A stretch of DNA of 64,000 bases, from contig OZ022595.1 in the NCBI GenBank assembly GCA_963669155.1, positions 1,584,115 through 1,648,114 on the forward strand, written 5' to 3'. The position numbers and the translations under genes are program-made. The first letter of the stretch is position 1. Every line of letters starts with the position of its first letter. The notes below the pieces were generated by a model. That model had not been told where the DNA came from. It did no database searches and was given only the letters and a program-made list of their open reading frames with translations. Of this stretch, positions 1 to 12,200 are shown one piece after another. Source of the DNA: Arbacia lixula. Its lineage: Eukaryota > Echinodermata > Echinoidea > Arbacioida > Arbaciidae.

Positions 1-935
1 AATTAATATGGAAACCCCCCCGAAGATAAAGTAATGTTCCGGCCAATCATGGTTTATTATGTATTGATTAAGCATTCAGTTAGGCCTTCTCCCCTCCATC
101 ATTTTAGTTCCACCCAATAAATTCTTTGTCGCAGCGTTGAAATCGTTTTATCCCCGTCGTTAATCTGAAATTTATGAATAGTTGGTGATCTGCTCAGGTA
201 ATACACTCTGTCTCGTTCGCGCCACTTGCAAGCATGTCGCGCTATTTTGTTTAAATTAATTCCTGGTTTATACCCCCCCCCCCCCTGTGAGTTACCGTAT
301 TTTGCTGTCGCCCCTTCATACATATAATGCGACTGTGCAAACACAAAAGCTCATATTCATTTTCTTTTTCTTTTCCATACATTCGTACAACATCACACAC
401 ACACGCACACACACACAGACACACACATACACACATGCACACATTATTATATAGATATATGTGTGTGTATATCACATGTAACATGTACACAACATATACA
501 GAGATACTCTCTAACATACACACGTAATTGTGATACCATTTAAATGAATATTACGATTTTACATCACTTGATTCTTAATATATTGATACATTCATCTGCT
601 ATGGATGCCAGTACTACTGTCATTTGAATTGTCGAAGTCACACACAGAACCATTCACAGTTAATCGGCATGAATAGCTTTGTCGTCATTACACCTCGTAA
701 GTCGTTCACTTATTTCTGTTTAGACATTCTTCTTCCCACTCTTTGCTTTTTTAAATCATAAACTAAAGTCAATGACCAGCTCACCTAATTCGAATTGAAG
801 GATGGCTAAATAATACCGCGCCGGATTATTGAGCGATTGTTAACTTACCAATATCGCGCTATTATTGTCTAGCGAAGTGGCTTAATCGTGTTAATGCCTT
901 GCCGATTATGAAGCCGTCTATGTGTCTAGCTGTTG

Positions 936-944
936 AGTGTGTGT

Positions 945-1024
<80 letters not shown>
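936..1024. repeat. (TG)n microsatellite
   Basis: About 85 bp of nearly pure TG with one TATA interruption. The matching tract in duplication unit 2 (about 23608-23650) is only about half as long. Long open frames read across it are artefacts of the dinucleotide repeat. Confidence 0.95.
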
Positions 1025-1027
<3 letters not shown>

Positions 1028-1586
1028 CAGGGGAGGGGAAGGGGGGTAGGAGGGCTAAGGGCATCCCTTCCAACCCACGCAAAAGGATAGAGGATTACAT
1101 CAATATGAAATACAATATGGTTATCACATGCGCACCTCACCCAAATGTCCAAAATCACCACCGACCGCCCCGGAACAAAACTGCTGCAGTTGCAACGAAC
1201 CCATCTGACGTCATTATAGACTCATACGTCATCCCCAAAAAAACTAGAGCAGCGGCGCCCTCTCAGATAGCCCCACTTTCAGACGAGCGCTCATCACGTA
1301 TTGAACCGTGTGGTGTCGAAACAAATCAATCAAAATAAAGTTGATAGCATTTGGTAGTAGAATTCGCGGGACACACAATGTAGGCCTGCGCGACGTTCGA
1401 CATTTGAGAATACGATTTGAGCTGGAGAGGTTGAAACAGACGACCCGGCCGCGATCACCATGATCACCGTTTACCATGGTTGATGCCACACGTAACAACA
1501 TGCCGATTTTATGCAATATCAGGGGAGAGAAGTCGCCGTGAGAAGGACTTTATGGAACAATATCTGCTGATTGTACGAAATTGATC

Positions 1587-1643
1587 ATGGAGGAAATGTT
1601 CATTCTTCTCACGGATTACGTCACTGCTTTTCAACGTTTTAAA
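1587..1643 (+). other. 5' exon of gene A (probably untranslated; 5' end unknown)
   Basis: The segment ending TTTTAAA|gtaagt is conserved in unit 2 (ending at 24850) with the same donor, so it is probably a real exon spliced to the ATG-bearing exon at 3166. In unit 1 an ATG at 1587 opens a 19-codon frame that would join exon 2 in phase 0 and extend the protein N-terminally. In unit 2 the corresponding codon is TTG, so the ancestral start is more likely the ATG of the next exon. The transcription start is not visible. Confidence 0.5.
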
Positions 1644-3165
1644 GTAAGTATCACATTTTCAACATACAAATGTATAACACATGCTATTCGTATTTGTCCT
1701 ATTTCTCCTTGTAGTAGATTTCCGTGTCCTGTGCCAAGAACTTATCGAATTTGTGTAATTTGTGAAATCCAAAAGAAATTATATTTACTCAACGCTCAGT
1801 TTATCCGAACATGTAAGATTATTGGACAGTTTACTAACTTTTGAGAAAGAAATTGATAATATTTTTGTTTAGTTAAGGGAAATCTGTTACATGTTAGACC
1901 ATGCATTTTCACAATGACACTGTGTATCTTCAATCTATAATATGCATATTGTATAGAATGTTACCATTCAATAATTACTCATTATCTTTGGGTAGTTGCA
2001 ATTTTGTCAGATAGTTGTAGAGATAGTTACATTCGTTAAATTATTGATATTACTTTGTATCATGGTCTCTCTGAAAAACAACCTATTTGGCAATGTTTGG
2101 GGAAACTCTAGCATAATATATTCAAGCATCTGTATGGATATTAAAGCATGCTAGGGAATGTCAAATACATTCCAAGATGACAATTCTTTGATATCTCATG
2201 CTCAGCGCCGAGATCTAGCGGATGTCAACTCGGAAAAAATATTTTGTTACCACTAATTCCATTGAGCAGCATGTGATCTAGTGCAGGCATTACGGCATCC
2301 ATTTTACCAATGAGCGGAATTCCCCCCGGGGGGTGGGGGAAGGGGTCGTGTCCCCCACCAATTCGAAGAGGGTGGACACAATATCAAATGTCCCCCACAC
2401 TATTTCAGTCCTTTACCCCCACAATATGAAACAACAATACCCCCACCCCCCGCTCAGTGACTTGAGGAAAAACATGTCTCCGACCTTCGAGGAGCGATTC
2501 ACATCTAGTTGTAAATGTGACTTACCTATTCCCGTGTGCCCTATTATTTCCTTAATAAAAATTCATGCAGTTTTCCGACTGGTTAAACGTTGAAATTGCC
2601 TCATTTTGCATTACATAATTTTTTTTTTCATCATAATTTGTTACAGTTGGTTATCAATCTCTGAAAATGAACACAGTCAAATCTATTCTTATAATCACAA
2701 CAAATTAAAACGATAGTCATGCTCCTTGTTATTGTAGTAGTAAATTACATTTTCCATATTCCTTTGTTCTACCAATATTTTTAAAATATGTATATCAGAA
2801 AGCAAATCTTGCTTGATTCAACATTTTGGCTTTTTATCATTCAAAGTTCAGAAAAGAGTACAATCTGAAAATTGTTCTTTTTGTTTATATAAATGCTCTC
2901 CTGACAGTATTTACGTTATTTAATTTCAATATTATTACGTTGCTTTTATTGCGATTGAAAATAATTAGACTTTGACATCAAATCTTGATATCCATGATAT
3001 CTTACACTTGGTGATTTAATGACAGAAGAGGACAATTTTTATGGAAATCTTGAATCTTGAACTATACCTGTGCGCATAATGTATGATGTAAAACAGTAGT
3101 ATGAAAAAAAAAAATAGTAGTATGAATGTGTATGCTTGATGACATTTCATTTTATATCTTCACAG

Positions 3166-3217
3166 ATGCCATATATGCTCCACGTGCTGGTTTTTCTACA
3201 AACTTTCAGTTATTTGT
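3166..3217 (+). CDS. Gene A signal-peptide exon
   Basis: Acceptor ATCTTCACAG, then ATG and 17 codons of a hydrophobic leader, then donor T|gtaagt (phase 1). The exon at 26088-26139 has the same length, phase and splice sites. The split codon joins T to CC of the CTLD exon, giving Ser before the first CTLD Cys. Confidence 0.85.
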
Positions 3218-6200
3218 GTAAGTATTATTTTCAACAATCATGTTTGTAAACCCCATTTCGTAGCGAACATTGTCATATTCCTATGCCTTATTGTCATCGT
3301 TAGCAATCCACTGCTCGCCTCAACGCATCCCTGCGGTGCGGGGAGCTGTGATGTACGTTTTGCTTCAACGCATCTGTGCGGTGCGGGGGCTGCGATGTAC
3401 GTTTTCTGCAGCCTCAGGAATAGGCTACAAGAACCGCCGAAGTGTGGACAGCCCGTTCAAAACCAAACTCGAAATGTAATTTCAATCTAATTCCGCTTCA
3501 ACTCAGTTTCCAGCTCTAGAATTGTGTGGAAGTTCTTATACAATATTTCGTCCATTTCCCGTTGTATTTACACATTTTGATTCGTCGACCTTACCTATAA
3601 CGTCACGGTGATCTTAATTTTACAAAGACATTTTAGGCATACACCCAGTAGTAAGGATATCGTGCTCCATCCTGTAAATAAATGGAAAACAAGTCGTATA
3701 TTTACACGATGGAACACGCTATCCTTACCATGCTTACTACTGCGTGTAAGCCTCAAATTTATTTGTAAATTGAAATTACCTCAGAAAGCCCTTTCACTCA
3801 AAACTTGATTGTGAGAAGAAATACAACAGGGATACATTGTTTGCCATTTTCTCAACATTTATTCCACTGGGGATAGCATTTCCCCGTTTTCAAACCGTCC
3901 AACAATTAATGTCACAATGACATAACAGAAATACAATGAAATTCAAAAGGGCGATATCTGTACCCGCACTATTTTACAGGGAAGAGGGGAGAGGCTAAAT
4001 ACAAACGAGATACATGTACTAAGTAGGGGAACCCGGGTCACGTGACCAGCCGGGAGGAGGACATCCAACCGAAGTCCCAGTTTCCTGAGATTACGGATTC
4101 CCCTCAACAACCTCTCCTACTGAGAGCCCCTCCTTGCCATTGGGCAAACCGCTCTCCCCTGTTATGAACAATTAACATAAATATCAATAGCAATAAGCAA
4201 CCTTGACAATTTTCAACCCCAAACATACATATAATAATTTCATATCAGGATGAGCTATGATGAGCTTCAATTCATCTATCTTGGCACTTATATCTACTTA
4301 ATTACAGCGTCCAAGAAGGCTCTACGAGCCACAACCCTTTAGCATATTTTCAATTAAAGAATGCCAAAACCGAATTTCCAAATGAATCTTCAGCCCAAAC
4401 CACCCAACCAAGACTTTGTTTCAATTAAGACTATAAGCCCATCCGGACAACTATTAGCTAATTATTACTAGCCCAGCTGCCAACCATTTATGAAATAATA
4501 GTCTACTGGCCTAACTAACCAGCCATTTATTGGAACATCACTAGCCCAACCAACCAACCAAACTTTGTTCCAATTAGGAATACCATCCCATCCAGCCAAC
4601 TTTAAAACGAATCATACTAGCCCAGCCAACCATCCATTCATTAATGCTTACTGGTCCACCCAACCAGCCCTTTCTTGGAACATCACTAGCCCAACCAACC
4701 AACCAAACTTTGTTCCAATTAGGAATACAAGCCCATCCAGCCAACTTCAAAACGAATCATACTAGCCCAGCCAACCATTCATTCATTAATAGCTTACTGG
4801 CCCAACCAGCCAGCCATTCCTTGGAACATCACTAGCCCAACCAACCAGCCAACCAAAACTTTGTTCCAATCAAGAATACAAGCCCATCCAGCCAACCATA
4901 ACCCGAATTATCACAAGCCCAGCCAACCATCCATTCACTAAAATCATACTAGCCCAACCAACCAACCATTTTTTCTTTTTTAAATGCATCAAGCTAAACC
5001 AACCAACCATAATCATCCTCATCACATTTTTGTTTTTGGCCACATGTCTCAAATCTATCCTCCCCGAGCCCTGCTGTGTACATTTCCATCCCCCTTTCTT
5101 TTAGCTCTTTCACTTTCTACCTCTTATTTCTTCCTTCCTTTTTGTCTGAAGGGTAGAAGGGTGGGAAGGCGGGAAAAGAAAAACATCCAACCCCAGTGGA
5201 ACTTGTTGAGCATGTGAGGCGAATTCAGCTGTTGTGCCGCGCATGCTTAACTTGGAATGCGCGCACTTTACCGGAATCGCGCGCGATGCGCTTAACTAAT
5301 AGTTTCTCTTTTGACCTTCTGCACTTTGATAGCGTAAACACTTTGACCCTGAACTATATATTGTTTACGTTGCATTCTCTCACAAATGCGCTGATTCGAT
5401 AACTCGAATAATCGAATTGTGAGAAGAAATACAACAGGGATACATTGTTTGCCATTTTCTCAACATTTATTCCACTGGGGATAGCATTTCCCCGTTTTCA
5501 AACCGTCCAACAATTAATGTCACAATGACATAACAGAAATACAATGAAATTCAAAAGGGCGATATCTGTACCCGCACTATTTTACAGGGAAGAGGGGAGA
5601 GGCTAAATACAAACGAGATACATGTACTAAGTAGGGGAACCCGGGTCACGTGACCAGCCGGGAGGAGGACATCCAACCGAAGTCCCAGTTTCCTGAGATT
5701 ACGGATTCCCCTCAACAACCTCTCCTACTGAGAGCCCCTCCTTGCCATTGGGCAAACCGCTCTCCCCTGTTATGAACAATTAACATAAATATCAATAGCA
5801 ATAAGCAACCTTGACAATTTTCAACCCCAAACAGCCAATACAAACTATTTTTTTTTTTTTTTTTTTTTTTTTGCCTCTTAAATAGTTTTGTCTGTTTTGT
5901 TTCCTAGTTTGTTACTTTCTGCCCTAAATGGACGAACAATGAAATGAAATGATGTTATCTGTTGTCCCTTGGACCCATTCAAACAAAGCACACTATAGTC
6001 ATCTCTTTAAGGGCATTTATCGAAGGTACTAACAATTCATTCATATTTCTCCATCAGGTCCCAAACCTTAATACCCAGCCAGGTGCTTAAATTCTCTGCA
6101 CTATGATCACCTTTTCTGTGACTTTGCTGAGCAAAATTGAAATGAACAATATGATTTACAGTATGAATCCACGTTAAATCAATTAAACACAATCACTATG

Positions 6201-9200
6201 TTGAAGACAATACTAACATGTTTGCCTGTGTACAGTCGAGCTGCACAACCTCAACTAAGAGTCAGTCATTAATCGACTGTCCTATTTTGGTCGAACATCT
6301 ATTTGCATGTACACCTTGTATTCATCTGTATAATCCATTGTTATCTTATTCTCTTTGGCATTATTCCATAAACTAGAAATATACATGTAGGTATACTTCA
6401 CGAGCTGCCATACCAGAACCAACAACAACACAATCATGATAGCAGCGTCAACGAGCCATATCATGGTCCAGATAAGATTCTGCCTTGTTCTATTTACATG
6501 TGCGTGTATATACACTTTGCGATGATCTTTATATTCAGCTTCAATGTTAAAGTGTTGAGTCGTAAGACTCACATGCCTTATTTTGATGGGGTCATTATAT
6601 TTAAATGGCGTTTTCTCAGAGATTTTAAGTTCTAGGTTAACCCAGCCATTCGAGCCGCCGTTGCGAAACTCTGTATCAAGATGTCACATCCACTGTCCGA
6701 CAGGTGTATCCCGTCCCTGTTGAAGTATTGATGTTCTTGCGCGAAGAAGTTGTGCATGATGAACGATGCATTGTGCATGCGCCTGATCTTTCTTCTACCA
6801 TATTTGTTCAGGGATTTCCTCACCTTATTAATCGCTGACTGCGAGTGCACTGTACGGCCATATCCATAGTAGAACAAACGAGGTATTATGCTTGAGAAAG
6901 AGATGTGGCACCCCGGTAATAGTTCCCGGGCTGTAGTGAGGGCATCATCTAATGCCTGTCGACATTGCTTGGCTCCATAGCGGCCGAGGTCATTCGAGCC
7001 CACGTGAATGATCATGATGGTAGGAGCTGGGTTGTACCTTAGTAAGTCCTGGAGAGCTCTCGGAAATTCGTGTAGGGTTAGGCCGCCTCTGCCAAACCAT
7101 TTAGCCTCGCTTGCATTTACTCCCAGGTTGTGGTTGCCTGTCCAGGATGCCCTCTCTCCGGCTCTCCTGATGAAGCTATCCCCCAGTAGCCACAACCGTT
7201 GGGCTCCAGTACCTGTGGGGCAAACAAAAGAGCTCTCCGGGGAAGTATACATGTACATAATTCTTTTCACGATGATATGTTTATTCCTAGTCCACCCTAT
7301 TCGAATTGTTTGTATTTAAGGAACGAGCATCAAATTGTGCCCGTGCTATAATTTGGTAATCACGATAATCGGTTTCTTATCATTATTTATTCATTCATTA
7401 TCATTAGGTTTTGTTTTTGTTTTGTTTTTGTTTCTCACTGTATACATGACTTTTTTGAAAACTTATGATCATCTTACAATTCGCTTCATGCGAGAAATGA
7501 GGAAGAACACTCCCAATTCTATTAATGTAAACTACGACCATCCACGCTATAAACTTTGGAAGGAGGATATCTCTATTCTTATACGACTAGCACTCCCAAT
7601 TCTATCAATGTAAACTACGACCATCCACGCTATAAACTTTGGAAGGAGGATATCTCTATTCTAATACGACTAGGGTCTTACATAAGACCTGTAGGCCCCG
7701 CTGCGCCATCGCCCCATCTCTTTTATTTTTTCTGTGGGTAATCCATTCAAGGCAGCAGTTGTGGCAGCACCAATACGAAATGAATGAGTGCCATAATAGG
7801 CTGATTGCACCCCTGAGAAGCTCAACACCTTAATCAGTACTGCTCTAAATTGGTACCTGGTTAATGGGGCCCCATTGGCATGGCAGAACAAAGGGCCATG
7901 GGTTTTGGGTCTCAGGTTGAGAAAACTATGCATTGCGGCAATTGGGCAACTGTTGTGTATGCCGTTCTCCCTTATGCAAAGAGTTGTTGATTTTCCATAT
8001 TGATCTGTTTTTGAGAATCTTATCTTTACTAGCATAGAACGTGGCGTGCTTTGTTTCATGTGGATGTCGGTTACAGACAATACTCTGTCAGTGCCATTAC
8101 CTTTACCTGCTGCTGTGAATTCACCCACCCGCAGAAATCCGAAAAAGGCTAATAGAAAGGCTGCATGAAATAGGCAAGCCTCGTATTGACAAGAGCAGAC
8201 ATGGCACAGGTTTGGGATAATTTTGACCAGCAACTCCCACGTGATTGGTCGACGGCAATCTGCACCACCCCGACCACGCTTACAACCTTCTATCATTTTT
8301 CTTATAAGGAAGTGATATGTTGGGTCTGGCCATGAATACATATTATGAATAAATGCCAAGGCAGAGACATGCAGTGAAATTGTTGATGGTGCCTTTCCCC
8401 TCAGAGACAGGTTGGCGATAAATGCCATCACATGGTGTGTCGTTGCGGGCCATGACGTATTCAATTTATTGGAGACACGAAAAGTTTGGAATGAATCTAC
8501 TGCCCGCTGATACGAAGACCTTGTTCCTTCGGCCACCGAACGGGACAACAGGCGGTGGATTTCCGCTTTTATATCTGCCAGAAAGAGTTTGGGATTGGAG
8601 TTGGATACCTCTCCGCCCCCGGGGCAAGCCTGTGGAATCTCTCCATCTGCAAACGAGACAAGGAATCAGCGATAGCATTATCTTTTGTACCTATATGTAC
8701 TGCGCGAATCATGATATCCTTGTGCAAGCATTGAAGTACGAACATGCGTATTAAGCGCATTATCCTAGGGCAGGGGGATGTTTGTTTGTTAATGATGCAT
8801 TTTACTGCCATGTTATCTGTGTGGATCATTATTCTCCTGCCTCCCAACTCCTTTCCCCATATAAGTACGGCTAGAGTTATGGGAACCATTTCCTTCCACG
8901 CTATGGAGTAATCTTCCTTCAAGACGTGTTGAGGCCACGCACCACTGAACCACTTGTTCTGAAAGTAACCGCCAAATCCTATGCCTCCGCTTGCATCTGT
9001 GAATAAGTTCAAGTCCGAGTCAGTTGACCACTGCCTAGGCTGAATGATTGTAACCCCGTTAAATTGTTCCAGAAAAGACAACCAGACTTCGAGGTCAGCA
9101 CGGGCTCCATCCGTTAAACGCTGTGAACCCTTTGACCCGTCTTCTGTTTTCAGGAGATCTATTAACCTCCTTAGGAACGCTCTACCTGGCCGTACGGCTC

Positions 9201-12200
9201 GACAAACAAAATTCAAGGAACCTATTAACGACTGAATATTCCTCAGATCCAAAGACTTTTGTTCTAAGGCCCTGCGGATTTTCTGTTTCAAGACTGCTAC
9301 CTTATCGTCAGGTATCCGAACTTGCATGACACTGGTGTCAATCTCCAGGCCTAGATATGTCAATTTTGTACAGGGCCCTTCCGATTTTTCCGTAGCCAGA
9401 GGGACTCCTAGTTCCCTGCATACTGAGCGAAATTCGGTTATTATTCCTACACATTTAATACCTCCTGCATTTGCCGACCCTACCGCTAAAAAATCGTCCA
9501 TGTAATGAACTATCCTATCTGTTCCTAGCCTGTTCCTCACACAGAATTCTAGAAATGAGGAGAATTTTTCGAAATATGCCGGTGCGCATCGGATCCCCAT
9601 TGGTAAACACTTATCTACGTAATACTTTCCTTCAAATTTTATTCCTAATAATTCGAAGTCCTGGGGTGATATGGGTAGTAGTCTGAATGCCGATTTTATG
9701 TCTTCTTTTGCTAACTCGGCCCCTATTCCCGTCCGAGAAACTAGATCTACGGCAGTATCAAAGCTACTGTATTCTACTTTGCATGCGTCATCGGCTATGA
9801 AATCATTAATTGAGTACCCTTTCGGATAGGATAAGTGATTTATTAGCCGAAAATCCCCTGGGTTCTTCTTCGGGACTAGGCCAATTGGGCTTGCTCTCAA
9901 ATTTTGAAGGGGCCTTTTCTCGTATGGCCCTGCGTAGCGTCCTAAAGAAACTTCCTTGTCGATTTTCTTTTTTGTCGCTTCTTTATTCTGATCTGCCGAT
10001 TTCAAATTTGGCAGATCGGCAGGCAACCGAGGGCCGTTGTAATTCAATATGAAGCCCTGGGTGAAACCGGTTACTAAGAATTGAGCTGCCTTTTTATCGG
10101 GGTATCTTTCTAATTCTGCTACTAGTCTTTCTACTTTAATGGGAGATGGCGCTAGTGAGTGTAGTTGATGATCTTGTGTCGACTTTACGTTAACGTTATT
10201 ATTATTGGCCATTGATGTTACTTCGTCAGATTGATCCCCAGTATTTAAGTTTTCTTGTATTACTAGACTATCTACTAGATCTGCTTTATGCGGTTTGGCT
10301 AGTGATCGCCTCCCGGGCCCGCGGGCAGGTAACTTTCCCGTGGCCGGTATTGCCGCATGCCAAGCATTTGTGGAGGAATTTGCACTGCTGACGCTCACAT
10401 TTTCCCTGTCCGAAGTTAAGTGCATAGCATACCCCGGGACCGGGCTGGCGAGCTCCAAGCTGTCGGCCGCCCAGCCGGCGGGCTGGTTGACTCCAAGCCT
10501 GACTTTTGGTGCCCGGTGTTCTGGGAAATTGGGACTGAAATGGTCTGGGCCCGCCTGGCCTCCCCGCGCTTGGAGGCTTAGCCGCGGGGGTTCCTATTGT
10601 TGTTAGTCTAGGCGCCCCACCCCCTACAACGTGCATAAGCCACAACTCTCCATCGATACTAGCCCATGATCTGTTAGATATTGATTTGCGGGAGCGAAAC
10701 TCCACATCATAGTCCCGCCATCCGTACCCTGTGTATTTGCTCGATGCCGACCGTATGAGGTGGCAATATTTTAGGATCTCTTGTGCGCAGTTTGGATGTG
10801 CCTGCAAATAGACACTCGCAAATGTCAAAAAGGCGTTTGTCCATGCCTCAATGTTGTAGATCTTGTTTCTTGCTGTTACTGTTGGTTTAAGCATGAGTTG
10901 TTGTCCCGTTTGAACTACAGTAAAACTCGATTGACACTGTTCCATTGGAACGTGTCCCTGCCCTCGAGCCGTCATCCCCTGATTGCCTAGTAACCCGTTA
11001 AAATCAACGTATTCTCCCTTCCATATTTTTTCTTTCACATTGTGGGGGACCGTGATACCCAGGGTTTCTGTTTGGGGCGACATTGGTCCGATTGGAGACG
11101 GCATCGGGACTTGTTGAGACTGAGGTTGATATGGGGATGGGGATTGAAATTGAGACGGGATCGGTTCGTTTGGTTTGGGATTTAGATCTAGGTCTAGATC
11201 TAAGTCTACATGATCCCCCAGGTCTGGGTTTAGACCTCCATCCCGCCCTTGAACTATGGAAGGGAACGATACGGTAGGGACAAGGGCTGAATTGGTCTCT
11301 ACGCTTTCATTAGATCTAATGCCTGTAATGTCAAGCTGACGGTTGTTTGTCGTAAACTCACCCGGCTGTGTCGCGACCGAGGGTCGTCCCGCCGACTGAC
11401 TGGGTGATGCTGCCTGGGCCGCTGGCGCCTGCTCCACCGTCCCCGGGCCGGTCACTGGCTGATCTTGCGACACCGACTCCCTTGGCATTGACGTTGACGT
11501 ATATCTCCCTCTCCTACTACTAGTAGGCCTCGAGCTAGTAGTACTAGGCCTTGTCACTCTCGTGCTGGGTCCTCTGGTAACACTGGTGTTCCGTGTTGAT
11601 GCTCTGGTCTCGCGACTTTTGCGTTTAGTCAACTGCCCGCCTCTTTTCTTCCCCATTGTCACAGTCAAGTTCGGGCTTGATCGAGCGCGGTAGTCCGGAC
11701 AGTCTGTAGTGTAGAGTAGATCTAGACTTGATCACTTCCAGAGTTATACCAGGCGATAGTGTGGGCTAAACCATCCTCGAGGAACCAGCACGGTAAAAGT
11801 TGTCTTGGTAATAAAAGTGTTCAAGTGTTAACGTGAAAATTCCTGTTCCTAAAATCTGGGAGAGCTAAAAGAAAAACATCCAACCCCAGTGGAACTTGTT
11901 GAGCATGTGAGGCGAATTCAGCTGTTGTGCCGCGCATGCTTAACTTGGAATGCGCGCACTTTACCGGAATCGCGCGCGATGCGCTTAACTAATAGTTTCT
12001 CTTTTGACCTTCTGCACTTTGATAGCGTAAACACTTTGACCCTGAACTATATATTGTTTACGTTGCATTCTCTCACAAATGCGCTGATTCGATAACTCGA
12101 ATAATCGAATTTTAGTTGGGATGTTTTGTGCGTTAAACGAAAAAAAAGGACGAGCGTGAAACACAATGATGCTCATTTCTTTGACCATGTTGACCTTAAT

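Larger units (their letters stand above)
1..3610 (+). repeat. Segmental duplication unit 1, 5' part
   Basis: This stretch aligns along its length with about 22375-26470, with the same order of landmarks: the CGGCCAATCATGG block, the ACAC-rich stretch, the (TG)n tract, the 5' exon ending TTTTAAA|gtaagt and the signal-peptide exon. The unit continues after the Ngaro-like element at 12112, matching about 27380 onwards. Its left edge lies outside the window because homology starts at base 1. The two units differ by substitutions, microsatellite length and mobile-element insertions. Apart from the 5' exon and signal-peptide exon of gene A I see no coding sequence here. A CCCCCAC-rich patch lies near 2330-2450. 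Confidence 0.85.
3808..12111 (-). mobile_element. Ngaro-like (DIRS-order) tyrosine-recombinase retrotransposon, 8.3 kb
   Basis: Read on the minus strand the order is A1 (12111-11867), gag, RT/RNase H, tyrosine recombinase, SGNH hydrolase ORF, B1 (5833-5416), A2 (5418-5174), spacer, B2 (4225-3808). This A1...B1A2...B2 layout is the split direct repeat arrangement of Ngaro/PAT-type elements, which use a tyrosine recombinase instead of an integrase and make no target duplication. Both A copies are 245 bp and both B copies 418 bp, and I see no difference within either pair. The ORFs lack internal stops. These points suggest a recent, possibly still competent insertion. It lies antisense in an intron of gene A and is absent from the matching intron of gene B. 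Confidence 0.9.

Noticed and set aside
899-1338. Cys/Val-rich and His/Thr-rich open frames over the TG tract
   Set aside because: They are dinucleotide microsatellite translated in six frames; similar frames occur over every (TG)n tract in the window.
5196-5402. 68-codon frame, the same in both A repeats (also 11889-12095)
   Set aside because: Its conservation is explained by the element's identical split repeats.
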